Shown in pieces: positions 17,264 to 26,449 of a DNA stretch of 64,000 nucleotides. The notes below the pieces were generated by a model, which saw only the letters and a list, made by a program, of their open reading frames with translations, made no database searches and was not told the origin of the DNA. This DNA is from Candidatus Saccharibacteria bacterium oral taxon 955 (GTDB lineage: Bacteria; Patescibacteriota; Saccharimonadia; Saccharimonadales; Saccharimonadaceae), in contig CP047918.1 in the NCBI GenBank assembly GCA_010202265.1, positions 434,001-498,000 of the forward strand, in the 5' to 3' direction. Positions within the stretch are counted from its first letter, which is position 1. The number at the start of each line of letters is the position of its first letter. The translations under genes were made by a program, and so were the position numbers.

Positions 17264-17904
17264 TACTTAGCACCTTTCTTGCTTATGTTGATAACGATCG
17301 TACCCTTCTTTGGGCCAGGGATAGCACCCTTGACACCGATCAGGTTGTCCTCGGCCGACAGATATGCAACGCGCAGGTTTTGTACAGTAACCCGCTCAGC
17401 ACCCATGTGACCAGCCATGCGCTTACCCTTGAAAATCTTTTGTGGGTACATACTACCAATCGAGCCGACTCGTCGTGTGTTACCCTTGCCACCGTGGGTT
17501 TTGCGGTGACGCTTGAAGTTGTGCCGCTTGATTGTACCAGCCCAACCTTTACCCTTTGAGATGCCAGTCGCATCTACCATGTCACCCAGTTCAAACTCTG
17601 TGACATTCCACGAATCACCAACCTTGATTTCACCAAGATCGTCGACTCGAAATTCCCGAATTTCTTTCGGGGTGACACCTGCGGACTTTACATGTCCTGC
17701 TTCGGCCTTGCTCAGGTTCTTACCCTCACCATATGCCACCTGGACTGCGTTATAGCCGTCGGTTTCGACAGACTTGACCTGAGTCACAGTCACGGGGCCG
17801 GCTTGAATCAATGTTACTGGAGTAGTAACACCATCCTCACCGATGATTTGGGTCATACCAATTTTGGTACCGAGAAGTGCTTTCATAGCCCTCTTTACTC
17901 CCAT
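17263..17904 (-). CDS. rplC: Ribosomal protein uL3
   Basis: 213 aa from the ATG at 17904, which has GAGG seven bases upstream. The conserved family start is MKALLGTKIGMTQI, an ATG 18 bases further in at 17886 whose GAGGG is only two bases away, so either start is possible. Motifs KGKGWAGTIKRHNFKRHRKT, THGGKGNTRRVGSIGS and GKRMAGHMGAERVT are diagnostic. First gene of the long S10 transcript; its promoter carries a palindrome just after the predicted start site. Confidence 0.97.
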   Translation of the reverse strand: MGVKRAMKALLGTKIGMTQIIGEDGVTTPVTLIQAGPVTVTQVKSVETDGYNAVQVAYGEGKNLSKAEAGHVKSAGVTPKEIREFRVDDLGEIKVGDSWNVTEFELGDMVDATGISKGKGWAGTIKRHNFKRHRKTHGGKGNTRRVGSIGSMYPQKIFKGKRMAGHMGAERVTVQNLRVAYLSAEDNLIGVKGAIPGPKKGTIVINISKKGAK

Positions 17905-17966
17905 TTAAAAGCCTCGGTGGCCAGCAGTATCCGATGTGGACTTACTGATTCACGCGAGCCAAGTTG

Positions 17967-17980
17967 TTATTACGTAATAA
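17967..17980. promoter_or_regulatory. Perfect palindrome in the rplC leader (operator candidate)
   Basis: TTATTAC|GTAATAA, a 14-bp perfect palindrome at about +6 to +19 relative to the predicted rplC transcription start. Could be a repressor operator or a small RNA hairpin. Confidence 0.4.
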
Positions 17981-17992
17981 GTTACGCCTTTT

Positions 17993-18021
17993 ATATTAGC
18001 AAATAATTCACTATTCGTCAA
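17993..18021 (-). promoter_or_regulatory. Promoter of the rplC-rpsH operon
   Basis: TTGACG - 17 bp - TAATAT with TGC before the -10, minus strand. One of the best promoters in the window; 5' UTR about 85 nt. Confidence 0.75.
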
Positions 18022-18092
18022 GAGTGCTACTAGAGATTTTACACGAATTGGGAGCGTTTCTGATACTAGCTGGTTTGATATAGATAATCTAG

Positions 18093-18416
18093 CTAAATCA
18101 GCATCCCGGCTGGCAAAAAGAAACTAACAATTGTCACCAGAATCAGAATCGCATACCAAATTTTTCTATTGAATTGATATTTTTCAAATCGATTAACAAT
18201 AACCAGTCCAAACAGCATGCCGATCGGGACTCCAGAAAAGGGCAATCCTCCCAAAAATATAGGCGATCGAAACTTCAGCCACAAAGTCCCTAGTACCACA
18301 ACCAGAACAAGCTTCAGAAAATAAACCCCATCACTCTCGTATAGCTTCTCACGACCCGTTCGACTAAATATGCGATTACGTGCGTAGGTCCGCTGTTTAT
18401 TTCGCTTGCTTGTCAT
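18093..18416 (-). CDS. Small membrane protein (107 aa)
   Basis: Not recognised. Chosen start is the ATG at 18414-18416 (MTSKRNKQRTYARNRIFSRT), because a -10 box TATACT lies only seven bases upstream; a longer frame to 18446 would begin before the promoter. Basic cytoplasmic N-terminus (~30 residues) followed by three hydrophobic segments (about 33-50, 55-75 and 85-107). It lies between rpsJ and rplC, genes normally contiguous, and shares a divergent promoter region with the 18503 gene. Confidence 0.65.
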   Translation of the reverse strand: MTSKRNKQRTYARNRIFSRTGREKLYESDGVYFLKLVLVVVLGTLWLKFRSPIFLGGLPFSGVPIGMLFGLVIVNRFEKYQFNRKIWYAILILVTIVSFFLPAGMLI

Positions 18417-18423
18417 ATATCGC

Positions 18424-18429
18424 AGTATA
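18424..18429 (-). promoter_or_regulatory. -10 of the 18416 gene, leaderless arrangement
   Basis: TATACT with an upstream TGT (extended -10), 7 bases before the ATG. Confidence 0.5.
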
Positions 18430-18440
18430 ACATAAGCATA

Positions 18441-18469
18441 TTGCATAAGAGCTTAGTCTGTAGGATAAT
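18441..18469 (+). promoter_or_regulatory. Promoter of the histone-tail membrane protein gene
   Basis: TTGCAT - 17 bp - GATAAT; AGGGG follows at a normal distance (8 bases) from the ATG at 18503. Confidence 0.6.
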
Positions 18470-18502
18470 GAAGCTAACGGTTATTAAACAGGGGTTATTT
18501 TT

Positions 18503-18847
18503 ATGGCAACCACAAAGAAAACAACTAAAAAAGCTGCTACAAAACGTACGCCAGCTAAGAAGACTGCACCAAAACGTGCGCCAGCCAAAAAATCTACTAC
18601 AAAAGTAACTCGCGTCTCTCGACCAAAAAAGGCAGCTGTCCGGTCGTTCCGTCCCGCAAAGTCAGACGAGCAGTTTATGACGTTTAAGATAACTCGTCAG
18701 ACTGTTTACTGGCTGGTTCTAACTGGTATTGTTCTACTTCTTGGTCTTTGGGTGATTGATATTAGTAACAAAATTCAACACATATACGACCAAAATGACG
18801 CCGCTAGACGACAAGCCGAGACTACAAAAGTCCAAAAGTCACACTAG
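18503..18847 (+). CDS. Lys/Ala-rich histone-H1-like tail fused to a transmembrane helix
   Basis: 114 aa. Residues 1-50 are an H1-like low-complexity tail with repeated TPAKK/RAPAKK units and about 40 percent Lys+Arg. Residues 68-86 (YWLVLTGIVLLLGLWVI) form one membrane helix, and a short charged coil follows (about 88-114). With the positive tail inside, the topology would tether a nucleic-acid-binding peptide to the inner face of the membrane. Known H1-like bacterial proteins are usually soluble, so this pairing is odd. Function is inference only. Good promoter, ribosome site (AGGGG) and terminator; it stands alone on the plus strand inside the ribosomal cluster. Confidence 0.75.
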   Translation: MATTKKTTKKAATKRTPAKKTAPKRAPAKKSTTKVTRVSRPKKAAVRSFRPAKSDEQFMTFKITRQTVYWLVLTGIVLLLGLWVIDISNKIQHIYDQNDAARRQAETTKVQKSH

Positions 18848-18868
18848 CTCAACTTTAGTGCGATCAAC

Positions 18869-18899
18869 AAAATACCCCTTCTAGATGGAGGGGTATTTT
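18869..18899. terminator. Bidirectional terminator between the 18503 gene and rpsJ
   Basis: Perfect 11-bp stem AAAATACCCCT / AGGGGTATTTT with T runs on both strands, between two convergent genes. Confidence 0.8.
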
Positions 18900-18915
18900 T
18901 TAGTTAAGTGCCAGA

Positions 18916-19242
18916 CTACATACGAATTTCTGCGTCTACGCCAGCTGGAAGACTGAGGTTTTGCAGGCTATCGATTGTCTTTGGTGTTGCACCAGTGATA
19001 TCAATCAAACGTTTGTGGACACGCATCTCGAACGCCTCTCCGCCCATCTTATAAACATGTGGGCTCTTGACGACTGTGTATGTGCTACGACGAGTTGGAA
19101 GTGGCACAGGACCAGCGATAGTAGCGCCAGTGCGCAAAGCCGTGTCAATGATTTGCTTTGCTGATTGGTCAATAACTTTGTGGTCATACGCCTTGAGACG
19201 TATACGAATACGCAAGCCCTCTGCAGGTTTTGCATCTGCCAT
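18916..19242 (-). CDS. rpsJ: Ribosomal protein uS10
   Basis: 108 aa. 30S head protein, also NusE in antitermination. [40 protein letters not shown] and [20 protein letters not shown] are diagnostic. It normally leads the S10 operon; here it has its own promoter and terminator and is split from rplC by two small membrane protein genes. Confidence 0.97.
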   Translation of the reverse strand: MADAKPAEGLRIRIRLKAYDHKVIDQSAKQIIDTALRTGATIAGPVPLPTRRSTYTVVKSPHVYKMGGEAFEMRVHKRLIDITGATPKTIDSLQNLSLPAGVDAEIRM

Positions 19243-19336
19243 ATAGATATACTCCTTTTGCTCTAGTAACCTCTGCTCGAATCGGTTTTGTTAGCGTCTG
19301 GCCGAGTTCTCTAGTGCGATTAAATAATACCCACCT

Positions 19337-19365
19337 ATTATACTCTGTTTAGTAAATAAATGCAA
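19337..19365 (-). promoter_or_regulatory. rpsJ promoter
   Basis: TTGCAT - 17 bp - TATAAT on the minus strand; 5' UTR about 90 nt ending with AAAGGAG. Confidence 0.65.
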
Positions 19366-19377
19366 CCAGCCTATCTG

Positions 19378-19406
19378 TTGACGCAGCGAGCATGCCATGC
19401 TATTGT
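19378..19406 (+). promoter_or_regulatory. Lipoprotein promoter with an operator-like palindrome
   Basis: TTGACG - 17 bp - TATTGT with TGC before the -10. The spacer holds AGCATG-c-CATGCT (19389-19401), a perfect inverted repeat where a repressor would block polymerase. A further hairpin AAATCGC/GCGATTT (19413-19432) lies in the leader. Confidence 0.5.
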
Positions 19407-19454
19407 TTACTTAAATCGCAACAAGGCGATTTGCTCTTTCGAAAGGAAGCTCCT

Positions 19455-19718
19455 ATGAGAAGAAAACTGCTGGGCGTAATTGTCGGTACAATCACCAGCG
19501 TCGCGCTACTTGTGTCCTGTGGTCCAGCTCAGTCTTCTTCGGAAGAAGCGAGACCTGAGCAGAATACCGATCCAAAGGTCGGGTGGGTGTATGTGTCCAC
19601 TGACCCACAGTGCGGAAAAGTTTACAAGCGGTGCGACGCTGGTACGCTTTTGTACGTAATGTATGATTATAGACGCGGCGGCCTTACGGCCGTTCCAAAT
19701 AGCCCAGAGTGCTCATAA
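19455..19718 (+). CDS. Small lipoprotein (87 aa)
   Basis: Start chosen at 19455, which has AAAGGA upstream and begins a lipoprotein signal: MRRKLLGVIVGTITSVALLV followed by the lipobox Cys (LVSC, Cys23). The mature part is only ~65 residues: an acidic linker, then a compact domain with three cysteines (DPQCGKVYKRCDAG and the final SPECS) that could make a disulfide. Surface-anchored, function unknown. A longer frame beginning at 19392 is rejected because it buries the signal peptide. Confidence 0.8.
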   Translation: MRRKLLGVIVGTITSVALLVSCGPAQSSSEEARPEQNTDPKVGWVYVSTDPQCGKVYKRCDAGTLLYVMYDYRRGGLTAVPNSPECS

Positions 19719-19738
19719 AGCTTTTTAACCATCGAGTC

Positions 19739-19783
19739 AGCCTGCGTTTGATGTATTTTTATATGTCAAACGCAGGCTTTTTA
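19739..19783 (+). terminator. Terminator of the lipoprotein gene
   Basis: Perfect 13-bp stem AGCCTGCGTTTGA / TCAAACGCAGGCT, 14-nt loop, then TTTTT. Confidence 0.85.
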
Positions 19784-19800
19784 ATTTTCTAAAAAAACAA

Positions 19801-19841
19801 AAGCCCACCCTTAAGCGCTAGGTTCAACTCGTGGCAGGCTT
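19801..19841 (-). terminator. Probable terminator of the arginine operon
   Basis: Imperfect stem AAGCC..CAC / GTG..GGCTT followed on the minus strand by a TTGTTTTTTT tract, 18 bases after arcC. Confidence 0.5.
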
Positions 19842-19859
19842 ATGTATTGAATGCTATAA

Positions 19860-20810
19860 CTACGAAGCCGAAATAACTGTTCCTGAAGTCTTTGCAATCA
19901 CTTCATCGATACGATCAAGTGATCCAATTGAAACTGATCTACCGGTTTTCTCTACAAAATGAAGTGCTGCACGGACTTTCGGGAGCATACTGCCCGCTGA
20001 AAATTCACCTTTTTCGATTAGGTCGTTAGCTTCAGCAACAGTTATTTTGTCCAGCTTACGCTGGTCTGGCGTGCCAAATCCTGTCATCACGTAGTCTACC
20101 GCAGTTAATATAATCAGGCGTGACGCACCAACTTCTTCAGCGACGATAGCCGCCGAGAAATCTTTGTCGATCACCGCCTCAACACCAGTGTAGCTACCAT
20201 CGGATTCTTGAATTACTGGCACACCTCCGCCACCAGCCGTAATAACTGTGACGCCAGCACCGATAAGAGCCTTAAGTGTATAGCTCTCGACAATCTTTGA
20301 TGGTTTCGGTGACGGAACTACCCTACGCCAGCCTCTGCCAGCATCCTCCTTGACGACAAATCCGCGCGTCTTAGTGAGCTCTCTAGCCTCAGTCTCGCTA
20401 TAGAACGGGCCGATTGGCTTGCTTGGATTGGTAAAAGCTGGGTCGTTCTTGTCGACAAGCATCTGAGTTATCATCGTCGCCGCCGTACTCGGCATACGCT
20501 GTTTTGTAAACTCATCAATCATAGACTGCTGCAGCCAAAAGCCAATCGACCCCTGGCTCATTGCAACGCAGGTATCAAGTGGCAGAGTTGGTACGGACGG
20601 TGTATTGATTGCCTCTTCGTGAAGAACAATGTTTCCAACCTGTGGGCCATTGCCATGGACGATTACCAGTCGGTATCCCTGCCGCACCAGTGGAACAAGC
20701 TTTCGCGCGGTCTCGTCGGCAACGCGAATTTGAGCCTCAGCCGTCGCCTTACCGTTGCGCTGGAGGGCATTACCCCCCAGCGCAACAACGATAGTTTCTC
20801 TTTGACTCAT
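19860..20810 (-). CDS. arcC: Carbamate kinase
   Basis: 316 aa. Transfers phosphate from carbamoyl phosphate to ADP, the ATP-yielding last step of arginine deiminase fermentation; cytoplasmic. Amino-acid kinase fold with VVALGGNALQRNGKATAEAQ, VIVHGNGPQVGNIVLHEEA, CVAMSQGSIGFWLQQ and the nucleotide-site segment VITAGGGGVPVI. Full length for the family. It begins directly after the antiporter stop and completes the operon arcAB-antiporter-arcC. Confidence 0.97.
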   Translation of the reverse strand: MSQRETIVVALGGNALQRNGKATAEAQIRVADETARKLVPLVRQGYRLVIVHGNGPQVGNIVLHEEAINTPSVPTLPLDTCVAMSQGSIGFWLQQSMIDEFTKQRMPSTAATMITQMLVDKNDPAFTNPSKPIGPFYSETEARELTKTRGFVVKEDAGRGWRRVVPSPKPSKIVESYTLKALIGAGVTVITAGGGGVPVIQESDGSYTGVEAVIDKDFSAAIVAEEVGASRLIILTAVDYVMTGFGTPDQRKLDKITVAEANDLIEKGEFSAGSMLPKVRAALHFVEKTGRSVSIGSLDRIDEVIAKTSGTVISAS

Positions 20811-22412
20811 TTATATCAACACCGATATTGTCATCACGGTTATACTAATCGCCGCGAGGATTAATGCTAACCACCATGTACGTTTGATATAGGTTATGTA
20901 AGACACTTTAGCTAGAACCAGACCTCCGATCACGGATGCAATTGTTGGTGCAATGATGTTTACGATCGATACGGCTGTAGAATACGCTGTAACGATAAAC
21001 TGTCGGTCAATGTTCGCAAAGTCAGCAAGCGGCGCAAAGATTGGCATGACTGCTGTCGCCAAGCCCGATGAAGATGGGATGAAGAACGAGAGCGGCAGAA
21101 ATACGAGGAACGATAGTAGTGGCATCGCCCACGCCCCAACTCCTGTGAGAAGCTGCTCTCCAGCATGGATCACAGTGTCCATAATCTGACCATTTGACAT
21201 CACGATAGTAACACCGCGCGCAACACCAATGATAAGAGCGACGGCCAATAGGTCACGAGAGCCGTTGATAAAGTCACCTACAACATCGCGGACTCCACCC
21301 TTGTTGGTCTTACCAGCGTAGTAGATTAGTGCGATTATAAATGTCGAGACCAAGAATAGCATAGATAGTTCGTTGAACCACCAGTCACCAAATGGAACCG
21401 AGTGGCTAACAAGCATACCCAAGACCGGTACATCCTTCAACCATGTAAGCGCGTTCTCAAAGAACGTGACACCAAACTTTCCTGCCCAAGGGATTACCGC
21501 CAAAACCATGGCGACAAATGTCAGGCCAAATACCGACATGACCGCAACACGACGACCAGTAAACGCTGGCGCCCGCTTTCCAGCCTGCTTGTAGTCGGCC
21601 AGCTCAGCTTTTGAGTCTCTCTTGTACTTACCGGCCTTGACTTTAGCGGCATAGCGCATCGTAAACCAGATAACAGTTACAAGTGAGAGCACAAAGATAA
21701 CAATACGCTCGATGATGCCATCTCCGATACTGACGTTAGCAAAGCCTGAAGCTATACCAACAGAGAACGGATTAACAATCGAGCCAATCAAACCAGCGCC
21801 CGAGCCGAGAATGATAACCAGTGCGGCAACCATACCGTTGTAACCCGCAGCAAGCAGTAGAGGTACAACAAGGGCATAAAACGCAACTGTCTCTTCTTGC
21901 ATACCATAGGTCGTACCACCGATTGCAAAAAACGTCATCATAATCGGGATAAGCCAATGCTCTTTACCCTTTAGCTTCTTGAGGATAGAAGCAAAGAAGG
22001 CGTCAAGCGCACCAGTTTTCATCGTAACACCGAGAAAACCTCCGATCACAAGGACAAAGAGCATCACCTCTATGCCACCGCTGATCGCCTGCTTTCCACT
22101 TGATGCATCGTCCGTCTGACCAACTGTACCAGCAATCGGCGCTTTAATTACATCCCAAATATCTTGACGAACATCATATTTGTTGCCGTCAGAATTTGTT
22201 TGAGTTTTTTCAGTCTGTTTATAAGTACCAGCAACTGGAAGCGAGTCACCGTCTTCGGTCTCCTTTGTCTGGTATTGACCTGACGGAATAATCCATGTCA
22301 GCGCAGCTACGATACCGATGATCACGAACAGAATCGTGAACGCCGATGGCATTCGTAAGTGTCGGATCGGCTTACGCGTCGCTTTCTTCGACGTTACAGG
22401 TTGTTTTTTCAT
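20811..22412 (-). CDS. YfcC/ArcD-type arginine-ornithine antiporter
   Basis: 533 aa with about 12 hydrophobic segments. Belongs by sequence to the YfcC/DcuC-like C4-dicarboxylate carrier family rather than the APC-type ArcD. Seen: FTILFVIIGIVAALTWIIPS, FVLVIGGFLGVTMKTGA, FAIGGTTYGMQEETVAFYAL, SGAGLIGSIVNPFSVGIAS and FFIPSSSGLATAVMPIFAPL. Residues ~50-100 form an unusually polar external loop (Thr, Asp, Gln rich). Placement between arcAB and arcC makes arginine/ornithine exchange the likely role (inference). AGGAGGG precedes the ATG; the stop abuts arcC. Confidence 0.9.
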   Translation of the reverse strand: MKKQPVTSKKATRKPIRHLRMPSAFTILFVIIGIVAALTWIIPSGQYQTKETEDGDSLPVAGTYKQTEKTQTNSDGNKYDVRQDIWDVIKAPIAGTVGQTDDASSGKQAISGGIEVMLFVLVIGGFLGVTMKTGALDAFFASILKKLKGKEHWLIPIMMTFFAIGGTTYGMQEETVAFYALVVPLLLAAGYNGMVAALVIILGSGAGLIGSIVNPFSVGIASGFANVSIGDGIIERIVIFVLSLVTVIWFTMRYAAKVKAGKYKRDSKAELADYKQAGKRAPAFTGRRVAVMSVFGLTFVAMVLAVIPWAGKFGVTFFENALTWLKDVPVLGMLVSHSVPFGDWWFNELSMLFLVSTFIIALIYYAGKTNKGGVRDVVGDFINGSRDLLAVALIIGVARGVTIVMSNGQIMDTVIHAGEQLLTGVGAWAMPLLSFLVFLPLSFFIPSSSGLATAVMPIFAPLADFANIDRQFIVTAYSTAVSIVNIIAPTIASVIGGLVLAKVSYITYIKRTWWLALILAAISITVMTISVLI

Positions 22413-22441
22413 AGCGGACCCTCCTTATTGTCCTTTTTTGG

Positions 22442-24772
22442 TTACAACGTCAATGCCATAACGGCTTTGATGGTATGCATACGATTCTCTGCTTCGTCAA
22501 ACACGACGCTAGCCTCACTCCGGAATACCTCGTCTGTTACTTCCATTTCGTGTAGGTTATATTTCTCGGCAATCTCCTTGGCCGTTTCGGTGTTCGTGTC
22601 GTGGAATGACGGCAGACAGTGAAGGAACTTGACATTAGGGTTACCAGTCTCTTCTAGCATTGTGCGGTTTACCTGGTAGTCGCGCAGAAGAGCGATTCGC
22701 TCCTCGTACTGTGATTCCTCGCCCATTGAGACCCAGACGTCCGTATAAATCGCATCAGCACCATCCAACGCCTCTCGACGGTTATCTGTAACTGTAATCC
22801 TAGCGCCACTTTCGGCAGCCAGACGCCGTGCTTCTTCGACTAAAGCTGGCTCTGGGTGCAGGCTACTTGGCGCGAGGATGCGGAAGTCTAGCCCCATAAT
22901 CGCCGAGCCGATCATCAGGCTATTCGCCATATTGTTCCGACCATCACCGACAAATACAAGTTTGACACCCCTGAGGCGACCTAGGTGCTCCTCGATCGTC
23001 ATAAAGTCTGCCAGAATCTGAGTCGGGTGGAACTGGTCAGTCAGGCCGTTCCAAACTGGTACGCCAGAGTGCTTAGCTAGGCTGTCAACAGTCTCTTGTT
23101 TAAACCCACGGAACTCGATTCCGTCAAACATACGTCCAAGAACTTTTGCAGTATCCTCAACAGATTCTTTCTTGCCTAGCTGAATATCGTCTTTACCGAG
23201 AAACTCTGGAGCGACACCGAGATCGTTCGCCGCCACCGTAAAGGCACAACGAGTACGGGTTGAGTTTTTTTCAAACAACAGACAGATTTGTTTACCTTCG
23301 TGAATACGGTGCGGAATACCCGCCTTTTTCTGACGCTTCAGTTCGTGAGCCGTGTCGAGCATCTGTCGGATCTCGGCTGGTGTGAAGTCCTTCAGCGTGA
23401 GCAACGATCGTCCCTTTAAGCTTGAGTCAATAGCAGATTCTTCCACATCACTAGCTATATTGACAGGGACGCTAAACGAAGCATCCTCTACCGTGATACT
23501 CTGCGTAGTGTGGTGATGAGGCTCTGGTGCACCCTCGAGGTCTTCACGGACAAGTGGCATACTCATACAGCGTGGGCCACCTCGACCGCGGCCTAGCTCT
23601 GACCCAGCAACCTCGATCACCTCTAATCCAGCCTCGCGTAATGCTTGATTGGTGACATAGTTACGGTCATAAGTCACAACGACACCTGGAGCAATAGCGA
23701 GCGTATTGCTGCCGTCGTTCCACTGCTCACGAGCGGCCGCAATCGGATCGCCGTTTCCGCATTCAATGAGAGTGATGCTATCTTTGTGCAGTGCTTCGCG
23801 CAAGACCTTCTCAAGATCACGCTCCTTGGTTATCTTAGGATATCGGCTACCCTCTACCTTATCAAGAATATATATGTTGAGATGACCGTTTGCATCACGA
23901 ATCTCTGGATGAATTGTAAACTTATCGTAATCAATCATCGTAAAGACCGTGTCGAGGTGCATAAAAGCATGAGATTTTGGAATCTCAAGAGCAATTACAC
24001 GTTTGAAATCTGAACCAGCGAATAGCTTGGTTGCCATCGTCTCAATTGCCTCAGCAGTTGTACGTTCGCTAATTCCGATCGCCATCGTATCGTGACTAAG
24101 CACCAACTCATCACCACCCTCGATAGAAAAACGTTGGTTTCGACCGCTCCAGACAGGTATGTCTTGGCCAGCGAATCGAGGATGATGATTGATGATGTAC
24201 TGCATAAACAGTGATTCACGACGTCGTGCCGGCCAGTGCATACGGTTAATTGTCAGCCCGTTTCCGATCGTAGCGGCTGGGTCGCGCGTAAAGTACAAGT
24301 TTGGCATCGGATCGAGATAGAATGGGTAGGCACTCTTCTCAACCATACTATGAAGCTGCTGCTGATGCTCCTCTGGAAGCGGAAGCTCGTCTTTTCGAAC
24401 ACCTGCCATAATCTTTCGAACCATAGCACGAGTATCCATTTGCTCGAGATAGGCAACCAGCGCATCGCTAACACGTCGCCCCTCTTGCTTTGAAGCCGCA
24501 ACCATCTCAACAATGAACTCATGACGCACCGATGGGTCTGCCAAAGCCTCCGTCACAAGCTCGTCAAGATACAACACTTCGACACCGCGATCGCGTAGCA
24601 CTTGCGCAAAAGCATCGTGCTCTTTTTGCGCTACTTCTAGATGAGGAATATCGTCAAACAGTAAGTCTGTCAGATAATCCGGCACAAGATTCTCAAGCTC
24701 CTCACCCGGTCTGTGTAATAGCACTGTTTTTAGTTTGCCGATTTCCGACGTAATATGTAGCGGCCTACCCAT
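22442..24772 (-). CDS. Fused arginine deiminase - ornithine carbamoyltransferase
   Basis: 776 aa, two complete enzymes in one continuous frame. Residues 1-407 are arginine deiminase: [25 protein letters not shown] (159-171), EGGDE (218-222), MHLDTVFT (His272), GNGD, NDGSN and [12 protein letters not shown] with the nucleophile Cys402. Residues ~410-453 are a His/Thr/Ser-rich linker. Residues ~455-776 are ornithine carbamoyltransferase: [18 protein letters not shown] (504-508), FHPTQ (582-585), VSMGEE and HCLP (718-721). It would convert arginine to citrulline, then citrulline plus phosphate to ornithine and carbamoyl phosphate. No ATG lies between the domains to start a separate ArcB. Start: ATG at 24772 has AAAGGAG eight bases away; a GTG six bases upstream is too close to it. 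Confidence 0.95.
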   Translation of the reverse strand: MGRPLHITSEIGKLKTVLLHRPGEELENLVPDYLTDLLFDDIPHLEVAQKEHDAFAQVLRDRGVEVLYLDELVTEALADPSVRHEFIVEMVAASKQEGRRVSDALVAYLEQMDTRAMVRKIMAGVRKDELPLPEEHQQQLHSMVEKSAYPFYLDPMPNLYFTRDPAATIGNGLTINRMHWPARRRESLFMQYIINHHPRFAGQDIPVWSGRNQRFSIEGGDELVLSHDTMAIGISERTTAEAIETMATKLFAGSDFKRVIALEIPKSHAFMHLDTVFTMIDYDKFTIHPEIRDANGHLNIYILDKVEGSRYPKITKERDLEKVLREALHKDSITLIECGNGDPIAAAREQWNDGSNTLAIAPGVVVTYDRNYVTNQALREAGLEVIEVAGSELGRGRGGPRCMSMPLVREDLEGAPEPHHHTTQSITVEDASFSVPVNIASDVEESAIDSSLKGRSLLTLKDFTPAEIRQMLDTAHELKRQKKAGIPHRIHEGKQICLLFEKNSTRTRCAFTVAANDLGVAPEFLGKDDIQLGKKESVEDTAKVLGRMFDGIEFRGFKQETVDSLAKHSGVPVWNGLTDQFHPTQILADFMTIEEHLGRLRGVKLVFVGDGRNNMANSLMIGSAIMGLDFRILAPSSLHPEPALVEEARRLAAESGARITVTDNRREALDGADAIYTDVWVSMGEESQYEERIALLRDYQVNRTMLEETGNPNVKFLHCLPSFHDTNTETAKEIAEKYNLHEMEVTDEVFRSEASVVFDEAENRMHTIKAVMALTL

Positions 24773-24817
24773 ATTCACTACTCCTTTATATGTTTACCAC
24801 CTAGTTTTTCATCACTT

Positions 24818-24845
24818 ATTATAAGCATTTGCTTTTAAGTTTCAA
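24818..24845 (-). promoter_or_regulatory. Promoter and operator candidate of the arginine operon
   Basis: TTGAAA - 16 bp - TATAAT on the minus strand. The palindrome AAGCA-aa-TGCTT (24823-24834) touches the -10 from the upstream side, a typical repressor position. It does not look like a classical ARG box. Confidence 0.55.
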
Positions 24846-24897
24846 GCTTATGTATATTTTAGTTAAAAAATATAGGGTGTAGATAACCAAAAACCAA

Positions 24898-24925
24898 AAA
24901 TGCCCCCGACTGATCGGAGGCATTT
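24898..24925 (-). terminator. tuf terminator
   Basis: Arms AAATGCC-c-CCG / CGG-a-GGCATTT, then a T-rich minus-strand tail, 20 bases after tuf. Confidence 0.75.
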
Positions 24926-24945
24926 CAGTGTAACTACGAGCGTAA

Positions 24946-26130
<1,185 letters not shown>

Positions 26131-26238
26131 AGTAGGTATTTCTCCTTTTACTTATATTATTCACGACGCGAGCTTCATGGGTCTCAAAGTACAGGTTACC
26201 TGCATTTGGAACCAACACGCGCCGCGCGTATGGACTTG

Positions 26239-26267
26239 ATTATAGAGGAAAAGCGCCAAGGTGTAAA
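26239..26267 (-). promoter_or_regulatory. tuf promoter
   Basis: TTTACA - 17 bp - TATAAT on the minus strand. The ~100-nt leader contains a GC palindrome ACGCGC-c-GCGCGT (26217-26229). Confidence 0.7.
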
Positions 26268-26449
26268 GACTTTTGGGAGTAGTTCCATCGAGACGAGAAA
26301 AGACTGATTCGCTATTTCGATGAGGCCATCCCGACCTATACCTAAACCCAGCGATGACTATATCCGCACCACGGCGCGCTTTCAGAAGTAGTACTTTGGC
26401 TCATCAACTCTTCGCTAGATCTGGTATACCATACTCGCTAGAGACCGGC
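26268..26449. other. Intergenic stretch between tuf promoter and the epimerase gene
   Basis: No gene or clear terminator seen. Only a direct repeat of TCGCTAGA (26412-26419 and 26435-26442) flanking a GGTATACC palindrome, of unknown meaning. Confidence 0.4.

Noticed and set aside
26412..26442. Direct repeat TCGCTAGA as an iteron or origin
   Set aside because: Only two copies, no DnaA boxes or AT-rich unwinding region nearby.
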